Source: Paenibacillus terrae
GTDB lineage: Bacteria; Bacillota; Bacilli; Paenibacillales; Paenibacillaceae
Length of the DNA stretch: 64,000 nt
NCBI RefSeq assembly: GCF_005217525.1
Contig: NZ_PNXQ01000016.1
Span: 672,875-736,874 of the forward strand
Direction: 5' to 3'
The notes under the pieces were generated by a model, which had not been told where the DNA came from, made no database searches, and saw only the letters and a list, made by a program, of their open reading frames with translations. A program made the translations under genes and the position numbers. Positions 51,146-60,791 of the stretch are shown here, piece by piece. Position 1 is the stretch's first letter. The number at the start of each line of letters is the position of its first letter.

Positions 51146-51871
51146 TTAGCTGCGTCCGCCGCCACGAAAACGCTGAGCGTATTCCTTCGCATCCTGCGCA
51201 TTACGGACACGGTTTCGGCTCCATTCCAGCAAAATGCGGTCAATATACCGGAAGTGTACCTTCCCTGCAAACACTGCTTCCTTCAAAGCCAGCAAAATCA
51301 GCTCCTCAAGATAACGATCCTGATCCACCCAACTGGTGATCGTCTCGTATTCCATTGGTGACAACGGTCGGCCAAATTCCTTCTCGAAAATCGTGAACAA
51401 ATTCCGTTCCTCCGAAGGCGGAGACTCCAATATCCCATTCAGCACATCCGGTTTTCCAGCAAACAAAATATCATCATCGCTCTGCTCCGTGCGCTCGGGT
51501 ATCATACATTCCGCCAGCTTACGGTATAGCCCCGTTAGATTGTAGCGTTCAAATTGCACGGACGAGTTGCGGTCTTCCACAGTATCAATCCGCAAAAAAC
51601 CCTCCTTCATCAGCTTGCTGAAATAGAGCCCGATTTCGTTCGCTGTACATCCGATACGGGCCTGCAATTGCTCCCAGGTTGGAAATTCATTACGTTCGGC
51701 TTGTTTAAAAGCAAGCAACTGCATAAGCAGAAGCATCTCTCCATCCGTCAGTCGAAGTGTCCGATAATGCTTGAGCAGGGCGTAGGGAATCTGGACCATT
51801 CCGGCTTCCATTGCAAAGGCTACTCCCTCCGCCCACTCTGCCGCTGATGTCTTGTCGAATGATCCGGTCAT
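51146..51871 (-). CDS. dnaD: DnaD-family replication initiation protein
   Basis: Primosome component (241 residues) that helps load the replicative helicase with DnaB/DnaI. The N-terminal winged helix (about 25-115; IPYALLKHYRTLRLTDGEMLLLMQLL) and the C-terminal DnaD domain (about 155-235; FEKEFGRPLSPMEYETI and the WSRNRVRN end) are both present. It starts 3 bases after asnS, as in B. subtilis, with translation probably coupled. nth, usually next, is far away here. Confidence 0.95.
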   Translation of the reverse strand: MTGSFDKTSAAEWAEGVAFAMEAGMVQIPYALLKHYRTLRLTDGEMLLLMQLLAFKQAERNEFPTWEQLQARIGCTANEIGLYFSKLMKEGFLRIDTVEDRNSSVQFERYNLTGLYRKLAECMIPERTEQSDDDILFAGKPDVLNGILESPPSEERNLFTIFEKEFGRPLSPMEYETITSWVDQDRYLEELILLALKEAVFAGKVHFRYIDRILLEWSRNRVRNAQDAKEYAQRFRGGGRS

Positions 51872-51874
51872 CGG

Positions 51875-53170
51875 TTACGGATACAGACGATACAGCATAC
51901 GTGGGAACGGAATCGTTTCACGTACATGATCGAGCCCACAAATCCATGCTACCGTACGCTCCAGTCCCAGTCCAAAGCCGGAATGCGGAACGGTACCGTA
52001 GGTGCGCAGATCCATATACCATTGGTAAGCTTCACGCGCCAAGTTATGCTCGTCAAAACGTTCTTCCATCAAGGACGGATCATCTATCCGTTGGGAACCC
52101 CCAATAATTTCACCGTAGCCTTCAGGAGCGATCATATCGGCGCACAGGACAACCTCTGGACGAGTTGGATCAGGCTTCATATAAAATGCCTTAATGTGAG
52201 TCGGCCAATGTGTAATGAACACTGGCTTGTTATATCTCTCAGCAATAGCCGTTTCATGCGGGGCGCCAAAGTCCTCGCCCCAAGGAATATCGAATCCTTC
52301 TCCTTGAAGGAAAGCAATCGCCTCATCATACGTAATGCGCGGGAATTCTCCCTGAATTTGCTCCAGCTTTGAGACATCGCGTCCGATCGTTTCAAGCTCT
52401 TTTGCACAATTTTTCAGCACTGATTGTACAATATGACTCACAAATTGCTCCTGTACGCGCAAAGACTCCTCGTGATCCACAAAAGCCATCTCCGGCTCGA
52501 TCATCCAGAACTCAATCAGGTGACGACGTGTTTTGGACTTTTCCGCACGGAAGGTTGGACCAAACGAGTATACTTTGCCAAGCGCCATCGCTGCCGCTTC
52601 CATATACAACTGGCCGCTTTGCGTCAGATAAGCATCCTCGTCAAAATATTTGATATGGAACAGCTCTGTTGTGCCTTCTGCGGAAGAAGGAGTCAAAATC
52701 GGCGGGTCCACCTTTGTAAAGCCATTACCGTTAAAAAATTCCTGTACCGCACGGATAATTTCCGCACGTACGATTAGAACCGCGCGTTGCTTGGCGGAAC
52801 GCAACCACAGGTGACGGTGATCCATCAGGAAATCTACACCGTGTTCTTTTGGCGTGATCGGATAGTTTTCTGTCAAATGAATAATTTCAATACCCGTTAC
52901 CGTCAGTTCAAAACCGGATTGGCTACGCGGTTCTTCGCGTACAACGCCGGTAACATACAGAGAGCTTTCCTGTGTCAAGGATTTGGCATCATTCCAAATG
53001 TCCTCGGACACCTCGCTTTTCACGATAACCCCTTGAATATATCCAGTACCATCACGTAGTTGAAGGAACTGAATTTTACCACTAGATCGTTTATTATTTA
53101 CCCAAGCGCCAATTGTAACCGTTTCCCCTACATGGCGCCCCACTAGGGCAATCGTACTTTTATTCGTCAT
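51875..53170 (-). CDS. asnS: asparaginyl-tRNA synthetase
   Basis: Class-IIb synthetase (431 residues) charging tRNA-Asn. The N-terminal OB-fold ([24 protein letters not shown]) is followed by motif 2 ([21 protein letters not shown]) and motif 3 ([16 protein letters not shown]). It lacks the GatCAB-dependent AspRS features, so it is a true AsnRS. GAGGAG precedes the ATG. The 138-base gap to ackA holds a terminator but no T-box. Confidence 0.97.
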   Translation of the reverse strand: MTNKSTIALVGRHVGETVTIGAWVNNKRSSGKIQFLQLRDGTGYIQGVIVKSEVSEDIWNDAKSLTQESSLYVTGVVREEPRSQSGFELTVTGIEIIHLTENYPITPKEHGVDFLMDHRHLWLRSAKQRAVLIVRAEIIRAVQEFFNGNGFTKVDPPILTPSSAEGTTELFHIKYFDEDAYLTQSGQLYMEAAAMALGKVYSFGPTFRAEKSKTRRHLIEFWMIEPEMAFVDHEESLRVQEQFVSHIVQSVLKNCAKELETIGRDVSKLEQIQGEFPRITYDEAIAFLQGEGFDIPWGEDFGAPHETAIAERYNKPVFITHWPTHIKAFYMKPDPTRPEVVLCADMIAPEGYGEIIGGSQRIDDPSLMEERFDEHNLAREAYQWYMDLRTYGTVPHSGFGLGLERTVAWICGLDHVRETIPFPRMLYRLYP

Positions 53171-53193
53171 GACAGTCTCTCTCCTCTTAACCG

Positions 53194-53231
53194 AAAATCA
53201 AACAGCCCTTCCCCCTGGGTCAGGCTGTTTG
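53194..53231 (-). terminator. hairpin after ackA
   Basis: CAAACAGCC pairs with GGCTGTTTG around a 15-base loop; a short T-run (GATTTT) follows on the minus strand. It separates ackA from asnS. Confidence 0.6.
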
Positions 53232-53308
53232 CTCTCGCTGTTTGGCGCATACGGAACCTATTCTGAGTGGTAACCCGTATATGCATAAAGTTTAAACTTT
53301 GGGTCGAA

Positions 53309-54505
53309 CTACTGAACCAGGCGGAACGTGTCGCGGGCAATAACCAGCTCTTCGTTCGTCGGAACGATCAATACATCAACCTTCGAATTTGCTGTTGTAA
53401 TCCGGCGAGGCTCGCCAGAACGAATAGCGTTCAACGATTCATCCAGCTCAATACCGAGGAATGTCAGTTGCTCCAGCACTCTCTTACGCAGTACGACGGA
53501 GTTTTCGCCTACACCTGCCGTGAATACGATCACGTCCACCCCGTTCATTGCGGCGGCATACGAACCAATATATTTGCGCAGACGGTACTCATACATTTCA
53601 AATGCCAATGTAGAATTAGCTTCGCCTTTTTCCATACCTTCTGTGATTTCACGCATATCACTGCTGATACCGGAGATAGCCAAAAGTCCACTATGCTTGT
53701 TCAGCATGGAATTGACTTCATTGACCGTCAATTCTTCTTTATTCATCACATAAGGCACGATTGCCGGGTCCAAATCACCACTACGTGTCCCCATCATAAG
53801 TCCTTCCAGTGGAGTCATACCCATGGAAGTATCTACAGACAAACCGCCTTGAACTGCTGTTACACTGCCGCCGTTACCAATGTGGCAAGTGATGATTTTC
53901 AACTCTTCCAAAGGACGACCAATGAATTTGGCAGCTTCCTTGCTTACATAATCATGGGAAGTACCATGCGCGCCGTAGCGACGAACCTTGTACTTATTGT
54001 ACAACACTCTTGGAATGGCGTACATGTAAGCTTTTTCAGGCATGGTTTGATGGAACGAGGTATCAAATACAACAACCTGCGGTACATCAGGCATATTCAA
54101 TTCAGCCGCTTTAATACCCATCATGGAAGCCGGGTTATGCAATGGCGCAAGGTCGAACAAGCGGCGGATTTCACTCTTCGCTTCAGGCGTTACGACTGCT
54201 GACTGCTTGAAGATTTCGCCTCCATGAACAACGCGGTGGCCCACAGCCTGAATTTCGCTAGTGCTGGAGATGACACCATGTTCCGCATCTGTGAGTGCAT
54301 TCAGCACTTTACGGATCGCTGTAGTATGCTCCAGAATTTCGCTAACCTCAGTGTATTCTTCTTTATTGGTCGGCTTATGCGTCAGGATGGAAGAATCCAT
54401 ACCGATGCGCTCTACCAATCCTTTTGCCAGAACAGACTCGTCCGTCATATCATATAGCTGGTATTTCAGGGAAGAACTCCCTGCGTTAATTACGAGAATT
54501 TTCAT
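53309..54505 (-). CDS. ackA: acetate kinase
   Basis: Converts acetyl phosphate and ADP to acetate and ATP, the energy-yielding step of acetate fermentation (398 residues). ASKHA-fold motifs NAGSSSLKYQLYD, VGHRVVHGGE and ARRYGAHGTSHDYV-like RYGAHGTSHDYV are present, with GGSVTAVQGG later. The ATG overlaps the stop of the upstream dehydrogenase gene (ATGA). No pta gene lies beside it. Confidence 0.97.
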   Translation of the reverse strand: MKILVINAGSSSLKYQLYDMTDESVLAKGLVERIGMDSSILTHKPTNKEEYTEVSEILEHTTAIRKVLNALTDAEHGVISSTSEIQAVGHRVVHGGEIFKQSAVVTPEAKSEIRRLFDLAPLHNPASMMGIKAAELNMPDVPQVVVFDTSFHQTMPEKAYMYAIPRVLYNKYKVRRYGAHGTSHDYVSKEAAKFIGRPLEELKIITCHIGNGGSVTAVQGGLSVDTSMGMTPLEGLMMGTRSGDLDPAIVPYVMNKEELTVNEVNSMLNKHSGLLAISGISSDMREITEGMEKGEANSTLAFEMYEYRLRKYIGSYAAAMNGVDVIVFTAGVGENSVVLRKRVLEQLTFLGIELDESLNAIRSGEPRRITTANSKVDVLIVPTNEELVIARDTFRLVQ

Positions 54506-55374
54506 ATCCGGTCACCATCCTTGTCGTACTTAAAGAAGCCTTCGCCCGATTTAACGCCCAGATTACCTGCACGCACCATTTTCTTCAGGACGATGGACGG
54601 ACGATATTTTAATTCGCCGAATTCACGGAACATACGCTCCAGAGCAGCCAAAACGGAATCCAGACCAAAGCGGTCAGCCATTTCCAAAGGACCGTTTTGG
54701 AAGCTGTAGCCGATTCGCATAGCATCGTCGATATCTTCAGCAGAAGCAACGCCCTCTTGAAGAACGTGAGCCGCTTCATTGATCAGCAGGCAGATGATAC
54801 GGCTTGTTACGAAGCCTGGGGATTCATAAATCATAACCCCTTTTTTCTCCACTATTTCTTCAACGAACATCTTGGTGTTTTCAAATGTATCGTCGGAAGT
54901 TTTCAAACCACGAATAATTTCTACAAGATCAATGCGGGATACCGGATAGATAAAGTGCATGCCAATAACACGCTCAGGATACTTGGTCGAGCTGGCAAGC
55001 TCGGTCAGGCTCAGCGTGGATGTATTACTTGCAAGAATAATGTTGCTTGGACACACATGGTCCAGCTCTTGGAAAACAGCTTTCTTCTCGTCCAGATTTT
55101 CTGTAATGGTCTCAATGACCATGTCACAGCTGCCGAGCTCAGCCAAATGGGAAACTTTCTGGATGCGGGATAAAATCAATTTTTTCTCCGCTTGTGTAAT
55201 TGCCCACTTTTCCAGTTGCTTGTCCAGACTCGTTTCAATCATATTGTAGGCGTAGTCTAGTTTCTCTGGTGTCTGCTCTACCAACAGCACATCAATTCCT
55301 TTGGACGCGAGCATTTCAGAAATACCCTGTCCCATGGTGCCGCCGCCGATGACGCCGATTTTTTTAAATTGCAT
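54502..55374 (-). CDS. 3-hydroxyacyl-CoA dehydrogenase (3-hydroxybutyryl-CoA type)
   Basis: NAD-dependent dehydrogenase (290 residues): GVIGGGTMGQGISEMLA Rossmann motif at the start, NTSTLSLTELA (catalytic Ser), GMHFIYPVSRIDLVEII (catalytic His) and a C-terminal dimer domain ending in GEGFFKYD. The length fits short-chain Hbd enzymes of butyrate or PHB metabolism. No thiolase or crotonase lies nearby, so the pathway is unclear. GGTGGAG precedes the ATG, and it is coupled to ackA. Confidence 0.9.
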   Translation of the reverse strand: MQFKKIGVIGGGTMGQGISEMLASKGIDVLLVEQTPEKLDYAYNMIETSLDKQLEKWAITQAEKKLILSRIQKVSHLAELGSCDMVIETITENLDEKKAVFQELDHVCPSNIILASNTSTLSLTELASSTKYPERVIGMHFIYPVSRIDLVEIIRGLKTSDDTFENTKMFVEEIVEKKGVMIYESPGFVTSRIICLLINEAAHVLQEGVASAEDIDDAMRIGYSFQNGPLEMADRFGLDSVLAALERMFREFGELKYRPSIVLKKMVRAGNLGVKSGEGFFKYDKDGDRI

Positions 55375-55484
55375 GGTTCTTTACTCCACCCTTTCCTGGT
55401 CACTCTCTTATATTGTATCCTTCTTTGTCGAAAAATACATGTTTATGTCCCAATAGCTAATAATATCTTAGCACGGACTAAAAG

Positions 55485-55520
55485 TAAAAAAAAATAACCA
55501 GCATAAAAAATTATGCTGGT
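55485..55520 (-). terminator. terminator overlapping the end of the FtsH-like gene
   Basis: ACCAGCATA pairs with TATGCTGGT and a run of T follows on the minus strand. The stem begins in the last codons and stop of the protease gene. Confidence 0.85.
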
Positions 55521-57013
55521 AATAGAGCATTTTCACTAAATTGACATCTAAATTGATCCCCGGACAGGGTTTCTTCCTTCATAAGGATATCAAGAGAGTT
55601 GTCGAATACTGGACGATGCTTTTCGAGAAGCTCCAATGTACGGTTATGCAGGTCGTCCATAATCTCGCCATTTTCGCGCATGAGCTCTTCTTTTGTTACC
55701 ATTTCCATGTTAATAATGCCGAGTGAAGTCAAACCTGAAGTCATCATCGTATGAACAATGTTCAGCGCCTGCTCAAAATCGTTGCTAGAGCCTGTACTGC
55801 GACCGCCATAGTACATTTCTTCCGCCGTAGCCCCTGCGAGCGAGATCATGATCTGCTCCTCCAGGAACTGCTTGGTATACAAATAATGCTCTTGCTGTGG
55901 ATTATGCCGCACATAGCCGAGCGCTTTCCCACGCGGGCTGAGCGCTACCTGGCTGACACTGCCTGGACGAACGATTTCAGCCATAATAGCATGTCCCAGT
56001 TCATGAATCGCTACACGCTTTTTCTCTTCCAGCGTTGATTCACGATCCGTCTTCTCACCCATCATCACCTTGTCAATCGCCATCGACAGATGCTTTTGCG
56101 CAATCATTTCCTGTTCCTGTCTCATCGCATAGATTGCCGCTTCATTCATGACACTTTCCAACTGCGCACCGGAAAACCCGTAAGATTCCTCAGCAATTTT
56201 GTCCAGATTCACATCTTCCTGAATCGGTTTGTTTTTGGCATGGATTTTAAGAATATGAAGACGGCCCTTTTTGTCAGGCAAATCCACTTGAATATGACGG
56301 TCAAAACGCCCCGGGCGCGTTAAGGCGCTGTCCAGCATTTCTTTACGGTTTGTTGCCGCAATGATCAAAATGCGCGGAGTATCTGCCGAATAGATGCCGT
56401 CCATTTCTGTCAGCAACTGATTCAAGGTTTGGTCATATTCACGTTGCTGTCCACCCTCACGCTTGCCGCCAATCACGTCGATCTCGTCAATAAAAATAAT
56501 GGCATTTTCCTTCTTTTCCTTGGCTGCACGAGTGCGGGCCTCCCGAAACAGCTCACGGACACGGCCTGCACCAACACCTACGTACATTTCAACAAACTCA
56601 CTGCCTGAAGCGGCAACAAATACAGAATTGGTATAGTGCGCAGCTGCCTTCGCCATCAGTGTTTTGCCGGTTCCCGGAGGGCCTGTAAGCAAAACACCTT
56701 TTAGTGGACGAATGCCAAACTTGGAAATTTCATCATGCCGATTCAAAAAATCCAGCGCTTCTCGCAGCTCCTGCTTGGCGCTTTCTTGCCCGCCGATCTC
56801 CTCAAAAGTAAGCTTGTCCGGGCCATTCTTTTTACGCTTACGTTCTTGACCGGCCCCTACAGCCAAGCCTCCACGTGCATGCATGAGCATTAGCAAGCCG
56901 CTGAGCATCAAGCCTGCGATAAGAAAAGGGATAATATTCACCCCAATAAAAACGAGAAATATAATGGTCACCGGCACAATGCCGATTAGTGCTTCCTTGA
57001 TCCATCTAGGCAT
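55511..57013 (-). CDS. FtsH-like ATP-dependent zinc metalloprotease, short form
   Basis: Membrane-bound AAA+ protease (500 residues). Two contiguous hydrophobic segments (about 8-45) replace the usual two helices separated by a 70-residue outer domain. The AAA module has [16 protein letters not shown] and the second region of homology [14 protein letters not shown]. The protease domain has the zinc motif HELGH and the later NDFEQA. It is about 120 residues shorter than housekeeping FtsH, so it is probably an additional, specialised copy. Its start overlaps the upstream gene at 57006. Substrate unknown. Confidence 0.9.
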   Translation of the reverse strand: MPRWIKEALIGIVPVTIIFLVFIGVNIIPFLIAGLMLSGLLMLMHARGGLAVGAGQERKRKKNGPDKLTFEEIGGQESAKQELREALDFLNRHDEISKFGIRPLKGVLLTGPPGTGKTLMAKAAAHYTNSVFVAASGSEFVEMYVGVGAGRVRELFREARTRAAKEKKENAIIFIDEIDVIGGKREGGQQREYDQTLNQLLTEMDGIYSADTPRILIIAATNRKEMLDSALTRPGRFDRHIQVDLPDKKGRLHILKIHAKNKPIQEDVNLDKIAEESYGFSGAQLESVMNEAAIYAMRQEQEMIAQKHLSMAIDKVMMGEKTDRESTLEEKKRVAIHELGHAIMAEIVRPGSVSQVALSPRGKALGYVRHNPQQEHYLYTKQFLEEQIMISLAGATAEEMYYGGRSTGSSNDFEQALNIVHTMMTSGLTSLGIINMEMVTKEELMRENGEIMDDLHNRTLELLEKHRPVFDNSLDILMKEETLSGDQFRCQFSENALLPA

Positions 57014-57539
57014 TAGGCCATACCCCCATTTGCTGAGATTGACGTGGCAAAACGATAAATTTGGTCGCTTTGCCTTCGCTGAGTCGGATATAGACGTTGT
57101 TAGAATCCATATCGGTATCGGCCTCGATACCGGCTTTTTTCTTTTTCATCAGCTCGACGGTCGATGAAATTTGGGTGTATTTTTTATTTTCCATCGCTTC
57201 CGCTACCGGAAACATGGCCTCAGACCACCACTGGTTCAAGGCTGGATTGGAATGATCCGCAATTTCCAGCTTAACAGAACGGCTGCCAATGATAGCCTGT
57301 CCTTTTTGCTTAACTACATTGACCAATCCGGCAATATCTGCCTGCGGTTTGAGATCCAGATTCAAAACAACCTGATCCGGTTTAATATCTATTTGAGCGC
57401 TTGTCACGCCGGGATATTGGGAAACTATTTTTTCCAAAGGACTTTGCATTGTAACCTGACGGTAAATGAACCATCCTCCGAACAGCAGCAATGCTGCCAA
57501 AACCGCCGCAACAACGATAGGAACTGCACGTAATTTCAA
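57006..57539 (-). CDS. membrane-anchored protein upstream of the FtsH-like protease
   Basis: A 177-residue protein with one N-terminal membrane helix (VPIVVAAVLAALLLFGGWFIY) and an extracytoplasmic domain of about 145 residues rich in beta strands (VTSAQIDIKPDQVVLNLDLK). It ends in a basic, Gln-rich tail. Translation starts at TTG (57539) 7 bases after GAGAGGAGG. It overlaps the protease gene by 8 bases, so it may be the protease's partner or substrate adaptor. I do not recognise the family. Confidence 0.75.
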   Translation of the reverse strand: MKLRAVPIVVAAVLAALLLFGGWFIYRQVTMQSPLEKIVSQYPGVTSAQIDIKPDQVVLNLDLKPQADIAGLVNVVKQKGQAIIGSRSVKLEIADHSNPALNQWWSEAMFPVAEAMENKKYTQISSTVELMKKKKAGIEADTDMDSNNVYIRLSEGKATKFIVLPRQSQQMGVWPNA

Positions 57540-57764
57540 ATAACATCCTCCTCTCAAAATGTAAAACACAGAAGAAACGGGACGAATGTCAACAAATAAA
57601 CCAGACTGCATGATCTTACAGTGATCAGCAAGTCTTTATCTATCAATTTTGTCTATCACTTATAAAATATAGTATATCATAACGTATATCTAATATCGAA
57701 GGCAATGTGTGGGGGAGTTGCGATAAGGCAAAATCATTGGTTATGGTGAGGTGCTCCGTGAATG

Positions 57765-57887
57765 ATTTGATCTTACGATCGCTGTTGCCATGGGATTCTT
57801 TTGATTAAATAAAACATTTAACGGTTAGAATCCCATGACAAAGGCGAACGCTATCGCTTCTCCAGATTCAAATCCTCCACTCCGCTG
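57765..57887 (+). repeat. left arm of an imperfect long inverted repeat, interrupted by a 65-bp insert
   Basis: 57765-57783 and 57849-57887 together match the reverse complement of 58132-58184. The 39-base core is identical at 35 positions and the outer 19 bases at 18. The arm is split by 65 bases (57784-57848) flanked by CGCT on both sides. The insert contains ATGGGATTCT and its complement AGAATCCCAT, forming a hairpin. Confidence 0.7.
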
Positions 57888-57983
57888 CTGCACAGTCATA
57901 AAGAATATTTCGCCTTGTGAGGAAAGTTGGGTAGGTAAATATGCTTCGCTCGCTTGCAGCCAAGCTTCGCCAGGGGTATTAAC

Positions 57984-58026
57984 AAAAAAGACGTAAATAC
58001 GATTAAATTCGTATTTACGTCTTTTT
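57984..58026. terminator. strong bidirectional terminator
   Basis: AAAAAGACGTAAATACG pairs with its full complement around an 8-base loop, with A/T runs on both sides. It is about 220 bases past the ypmB-like gene and lies inside the long inverted repeat. Confidence 0.85.
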
Positions 58027-58131
58027 AGCGTGTAAACCCAAAACGGAGACAAGCGCAGCACAGCGTCCGTGCCCTCTTCCCCCAGCTCTCATGAAAAGAG
58101 TGGTGTTTGAAGTGACTCCACGGTGGTCAGC

Positions 58132-58187
58132 CAGCGGAGTGGGCCATTTGAATCTGAAGAAGCGATAGCGATCGGAAGATCAAATGG
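58132..58187 (-). repeat. right arm of the imperfect long inverted repeat
   Basis: Counterpart of 57765-57887 on the opposite strand, uninterrupted. Read on the minus strand it runs ATTTGATCTTCCGATCGC and on to the end GGCCCACTCCGCTG. Between the arms are the terminator at 57984-58026 and otherwise featureless sequence; the 57540-58242 interval contains no convincing gene. Confidence 0.7.
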
Positions 58188-58242
58188 ACCACGCAGCGCT
58201 CCTAAAGCTCCCAAACCACCATCATCCACTCCCCGCAGCACT

Positions 58243-58767
58243 CTAGTAATTAGGCAAAGTATACTTTACCCCCGCCGATCCCCCATCCGAGAAGCGATAA
58301 AAGGTATAATAATGATGGCTGCCGTCATCATAAAACAACTGCCACACATATTGACCATTAAACACACTCGGCTCAAGCCTTACAATATCTATACCCGGAA
58401 GCTGCTGCTGGATCATCGCCGTCATTTTTTGCTCGTCGACTCCGTTTTTCAGTAGCTCGGTATGAACACTGCTATTATCTGCGACAGGCACATTAGGTTG
58501 ACCCTCCACTTTTTGAAAAGGGACCCACACCATAATATTTTCGTTCTGAGCATTTTTCCCTTGAACTACCCAATATACCCGATCCCACACCGACTTCCAC
58601 GTCTGTGTTGTGCTAACCAGACCACCTGATTGCTTGGCCTTTACGATAGCAGCATTCCTCTCAATCACCTGGTCTTGAGTAACGTAGGAATAATACCAGA
58701 AAATGCTGACCAGAATCAGTATAACGCCCAGAATCCCGACCGCTATCCATTTTTTCTTATTTTTCAA
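58243..58767 (-). CDS. ypmB: YpmB-like membrane-anchored protein (DUF5590)
   Basis: A 174-residue protein: a basic start, one membrane helix (WIAVGILGVILILVSIFWYYS) and an extracytoplasmic DUF5590/PepSY-like domain ending YDDGSHHYYTFYRFSDG. Bacillus ypmB is linked to dinG and asnS, as here. Translation starts at TTG (58767) 7 bases after GAGAGGAAG; the ATGs further upstream belong to a frame overlapping mtaD. Function is unknown in the family. Confidence 0.8.
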   Translation of the reverse strand: MKNKKKWIAVGILGVILILVSIFWYYSYVTQDQVIERNAAIVKAKQSGGLVSTTQTWKSVWDRVYWVVQGKNAQNENIMVWVPFQKVEGQPNVPVADNSSVHTELLKNGVDEQKMTAMIQQQLPGIDIVRLEPSVFNGQYVWQLFYDDGSHHYYTFYRFSDGGSAGVKYTLPNY

Positions 58768-58804
58768 ACCTGTGCTTCCTCTCTTAGGGGATGTGACACC
58801 TGAA

Positions 58805-60106
58805 TTAGCGCGACAGCAGCCCTTCAAAGGCGGCTTGTGCCTCATGCTTGATACGTTCCTCATCCATAGTCAGGCACTCACCGTTTTTCACAATCTGACG
58901 ACCGTTTACCCATACATGGGCCACGTCTTTGGCGCTTGCAGAGTATACCGCATGGGAAATGAGATCCGTACGCGGCAAGAAATGAGCCTGATTGAGATCG
59001 AGCGCGATAAAGTCAGCTTTGTTGCCTGCTGCCAACGCCCCTACCTCATTCAAGCCAATCGACTTCGCTCCGTACTCCGTTGCCAGACGCAACGCCTCAC
59101 CCGCAGGAACTGCGGTTGGGTCGCCAGATACTCCCTTGTGAATGAGTGCAGCCAGCCGCATTTCCTCAAACATGTCCAGGTTATTGTTACTGGCAGGGCC
59201 GTCTGTTCCCAGAGAGACAGTAACGCCTGCACGGAGCAGATCAGGCACTCTTGCCACACCGCTCGCCAGCTTCAAGTTGCTGCCCGGATTATGCGAAACC
59301 GCTACACCACGTTCAGCCAGCAAAGCTATTTCTTCGTCATTCAGATGAACAGCATGGGCAACAAGCGATGGACGGGAGAAAAAGCCGAGCTTATCCAAAT
59401 GCGCAACCGGACGCAAGCCGTAGTCGCGTACGTTTTGCTCTACCTCGGCAATGGTTTCCGACATATGCGTATGCAACGGTAAGTCCAGATCATGCGCAGC
59501 CTGTACGAATTTTTCGATAAACTCAGGCGGACACGTATACGGCGCATGCGGAGACATCATAGTCGTAATGCGACCGTCTGCTTTTCCATGCCAATTACGT
59601 GCAAAATTCACAGCCTCAGCCAGCTTGATCCGCTGCTCTTCCTCCGAACATAGTCCAATCGCTCCACGCATCAGGCTCGCACGGATGCCGGACTCTTCAG
59701 CTACACGAGCCACCTCGTCCATATGATCATACATGTCCAAAAAGGTCGTTGTTCCGCCTTTCAGCATTTCCAGCACGGACAAGGACGTACCCCAGTACAC
59801 ATCCGTAGACGTAAACTTGGCTTCCATCGGCCACATTTTTTCCTGAAGCCATACTTGAAGAGCCAGATCATCCCCATACCCACGCAGCAGAGACATCGCC
59901 GCATGACCATGTGTATTAATCAGACCAGGTAAAAACAACAGTCCGTTACCATCAATCGCTTCCGTCTCTTCCTCACCCGCTGGCAAAGTCTCGCCAATAT
60001 AGGTAATGCGACTGTCCTCCACGATCATATAGCCGTAGATTACCCCGGCTTCCGGTCTGTTCACGGCAAAAGAGCCATTTTTAATCATCCATTTATTCGC
60101 TGTCAT
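58805..60106 (-). CDS. mtaD: 5-methylthioadenosine / S-adenosylhomocysteine deaminase
   Basis: Amidohydrolase-superfamily deaminase (433 residues) of the MtaD/TrzN group. The metal ligands lie in LINTHGHAAMSLLRG, LPLHTHMSE, LVAHAVHLNDEE and LGTDGPASNN. It would deaminate methylthioadenosine or S-adenosylhomocysteine, connecting with the methionine-salvage genes at 36-45 kb. Guanine- or cytosine-deaminase-like activity is an alternative. It overlaps rex by 14 bases and is probably co-transcribed with it. Confidence 0.9.
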   Translation of the reverse strand: MTANKWMIKNGSFAVNRPEAGVIYGYMIVEDSRITYIGETLPAGEEETEAIDGNGLLFLPGLINTHGHAAMSLLRGYGDDLALQVWLQEKMWPMEAKFTSTDVYWGTSLSVLEMLKGGTTTFLDMYDHMDEVARVAEESGIRASLMRGAIGLCSEEEQRIKLAEAVNFARNWHGKADGRITTMMSPHAPYTCPPEFIEKFVQAAHDLDLPLHTHMSETIAEVEQNVRDYGLRPVAHLDKLGFFSRPSLVAHAVHLNDEEIALLAERGVAVSHNPGSNLKLASGVARVPDLLRAGVTVSLGTDGPASNNNLDMFEEMRLAALIHKGVSGDPTAVPAGEALRLATEYGAKSIGLNEVGALAAGNKADFIALDLNQAHFLPRTDLISHAVYSASAKDVAHVWVNGRQIVKNGECLTMDEERIKHEAQAAFEGLLSR

Positions 60107-60746
60107 GTTGCGTATCTTCCTTTCCGTCCTCCAAATAATAAGCGAGGCTTAACAAATCTGTTGTAAAATCTGTGGCATGTATTCGAATATTTGCTGGTGC
60201 CTTGAGCGTAGTCGGTGCAAAGTTCAATATCGCTCCAATCCCGCTATCTATGAGCCTGTCAGCCACGTGCTGCGCTTCAAAATCCGGTACGGTAATAATC
60301 CCGATCCGAATGTTTTGTTCCTTCACGGTCGCTTCGAGTTCATCCATTGGCTGCACGACCAGCGTATTGATCTTGGTTCCGACCTTTTCTGGGACAGCAT
60401 CAAATACCGCTACAATTTTCATATTGTCTTTTAAATAAGCATTATAATTCGAAAGGGCTTGCCCCAGATTACCTGCTCCGACCAACACCACATTAATTTG
60501 CTGGTCGATTTTCAGGATATGGCGTATTTTCTCGATAAGATAAGTAACATCATAGCCGATACCCTTACGGCCAAAATCTCCAAAATACGCGAGATCCTTA
60601 CGAATTTGAGCCGGATTTAAATCCAGTCTTTGTCCCAACTCCTGGGAAGAGACCGTAGCCACCTCCCTTTTGTGCAGTGCATTCAGATAACGTAAATATA
60701 CGGGTAACCTCCGTACGACAGCCTCTGAAATTTTATCTGATTTCAT
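60093..60746 (-). CDS. rex: redox-sensing transcriptional repressor Rex
   Basis: NADH/NAD-ratio sensor (217 residues) repressing fermentation and anaerobic genes. N-terminal winged helix (about 1-80; ELGQRLDLNPAQIRKDLAYFG) and Rossmann domain VVLVGAGNLGQAL; a C-terminal swap helix (DLLSLAYYLED) completes the fold. GGGGGAG lies 5 bases before the ATG. Plausible targets in this window include the formate/hydrogenase genes, but the palindromes there match Fnr better than the Rex consensus TTGTGAANNNNTTCACAA. Confidence 0.96.
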   Translation of the reverse strand: MKSDKISEAVVRRLPVYLRYLNALHKREVATVSSQELGQRLDLNPAQIRKDLAYFGDFGRKGIGYDVTYLIEKIRHILKIDQQINVVLVGAGNLGQALSNYNAYLKDNMKIVAVFDAVPEKVGTKINTLVVQPMDELEATVKEQNIRIGIITVPDFEAQHVADRLIDSGIGAILNFAPTTLKAPANIRIHATDFTTDLLSLAYYLEDGKEDTQHDSE

Positions 60747-60791
60747 ACATGCTCCCCCTAATTGTAACGGACATGTATAGATGTCCGTCCG

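Noticed and set aside
53171..53308. T-box leader before asnS
   Set aside because: The interval lacks the GGTGG-ACCGCG element; the hairpin there is the ackA terminator.
53267..54202. A 311-codon plus-strand frame
   Set aside because: Shadow of ackA; composition (His, Cys, Phe rich) is non-protein-like and ackA is unmistakable.
57825..58455. Two short frames reading QRSGGFESGEAIAF and QRSGPFESEEAIAI
   Set aside because: Their similarity comes from the inverted DNA repeat; one lacks a ribosome site and both end in low-complexity sequence.
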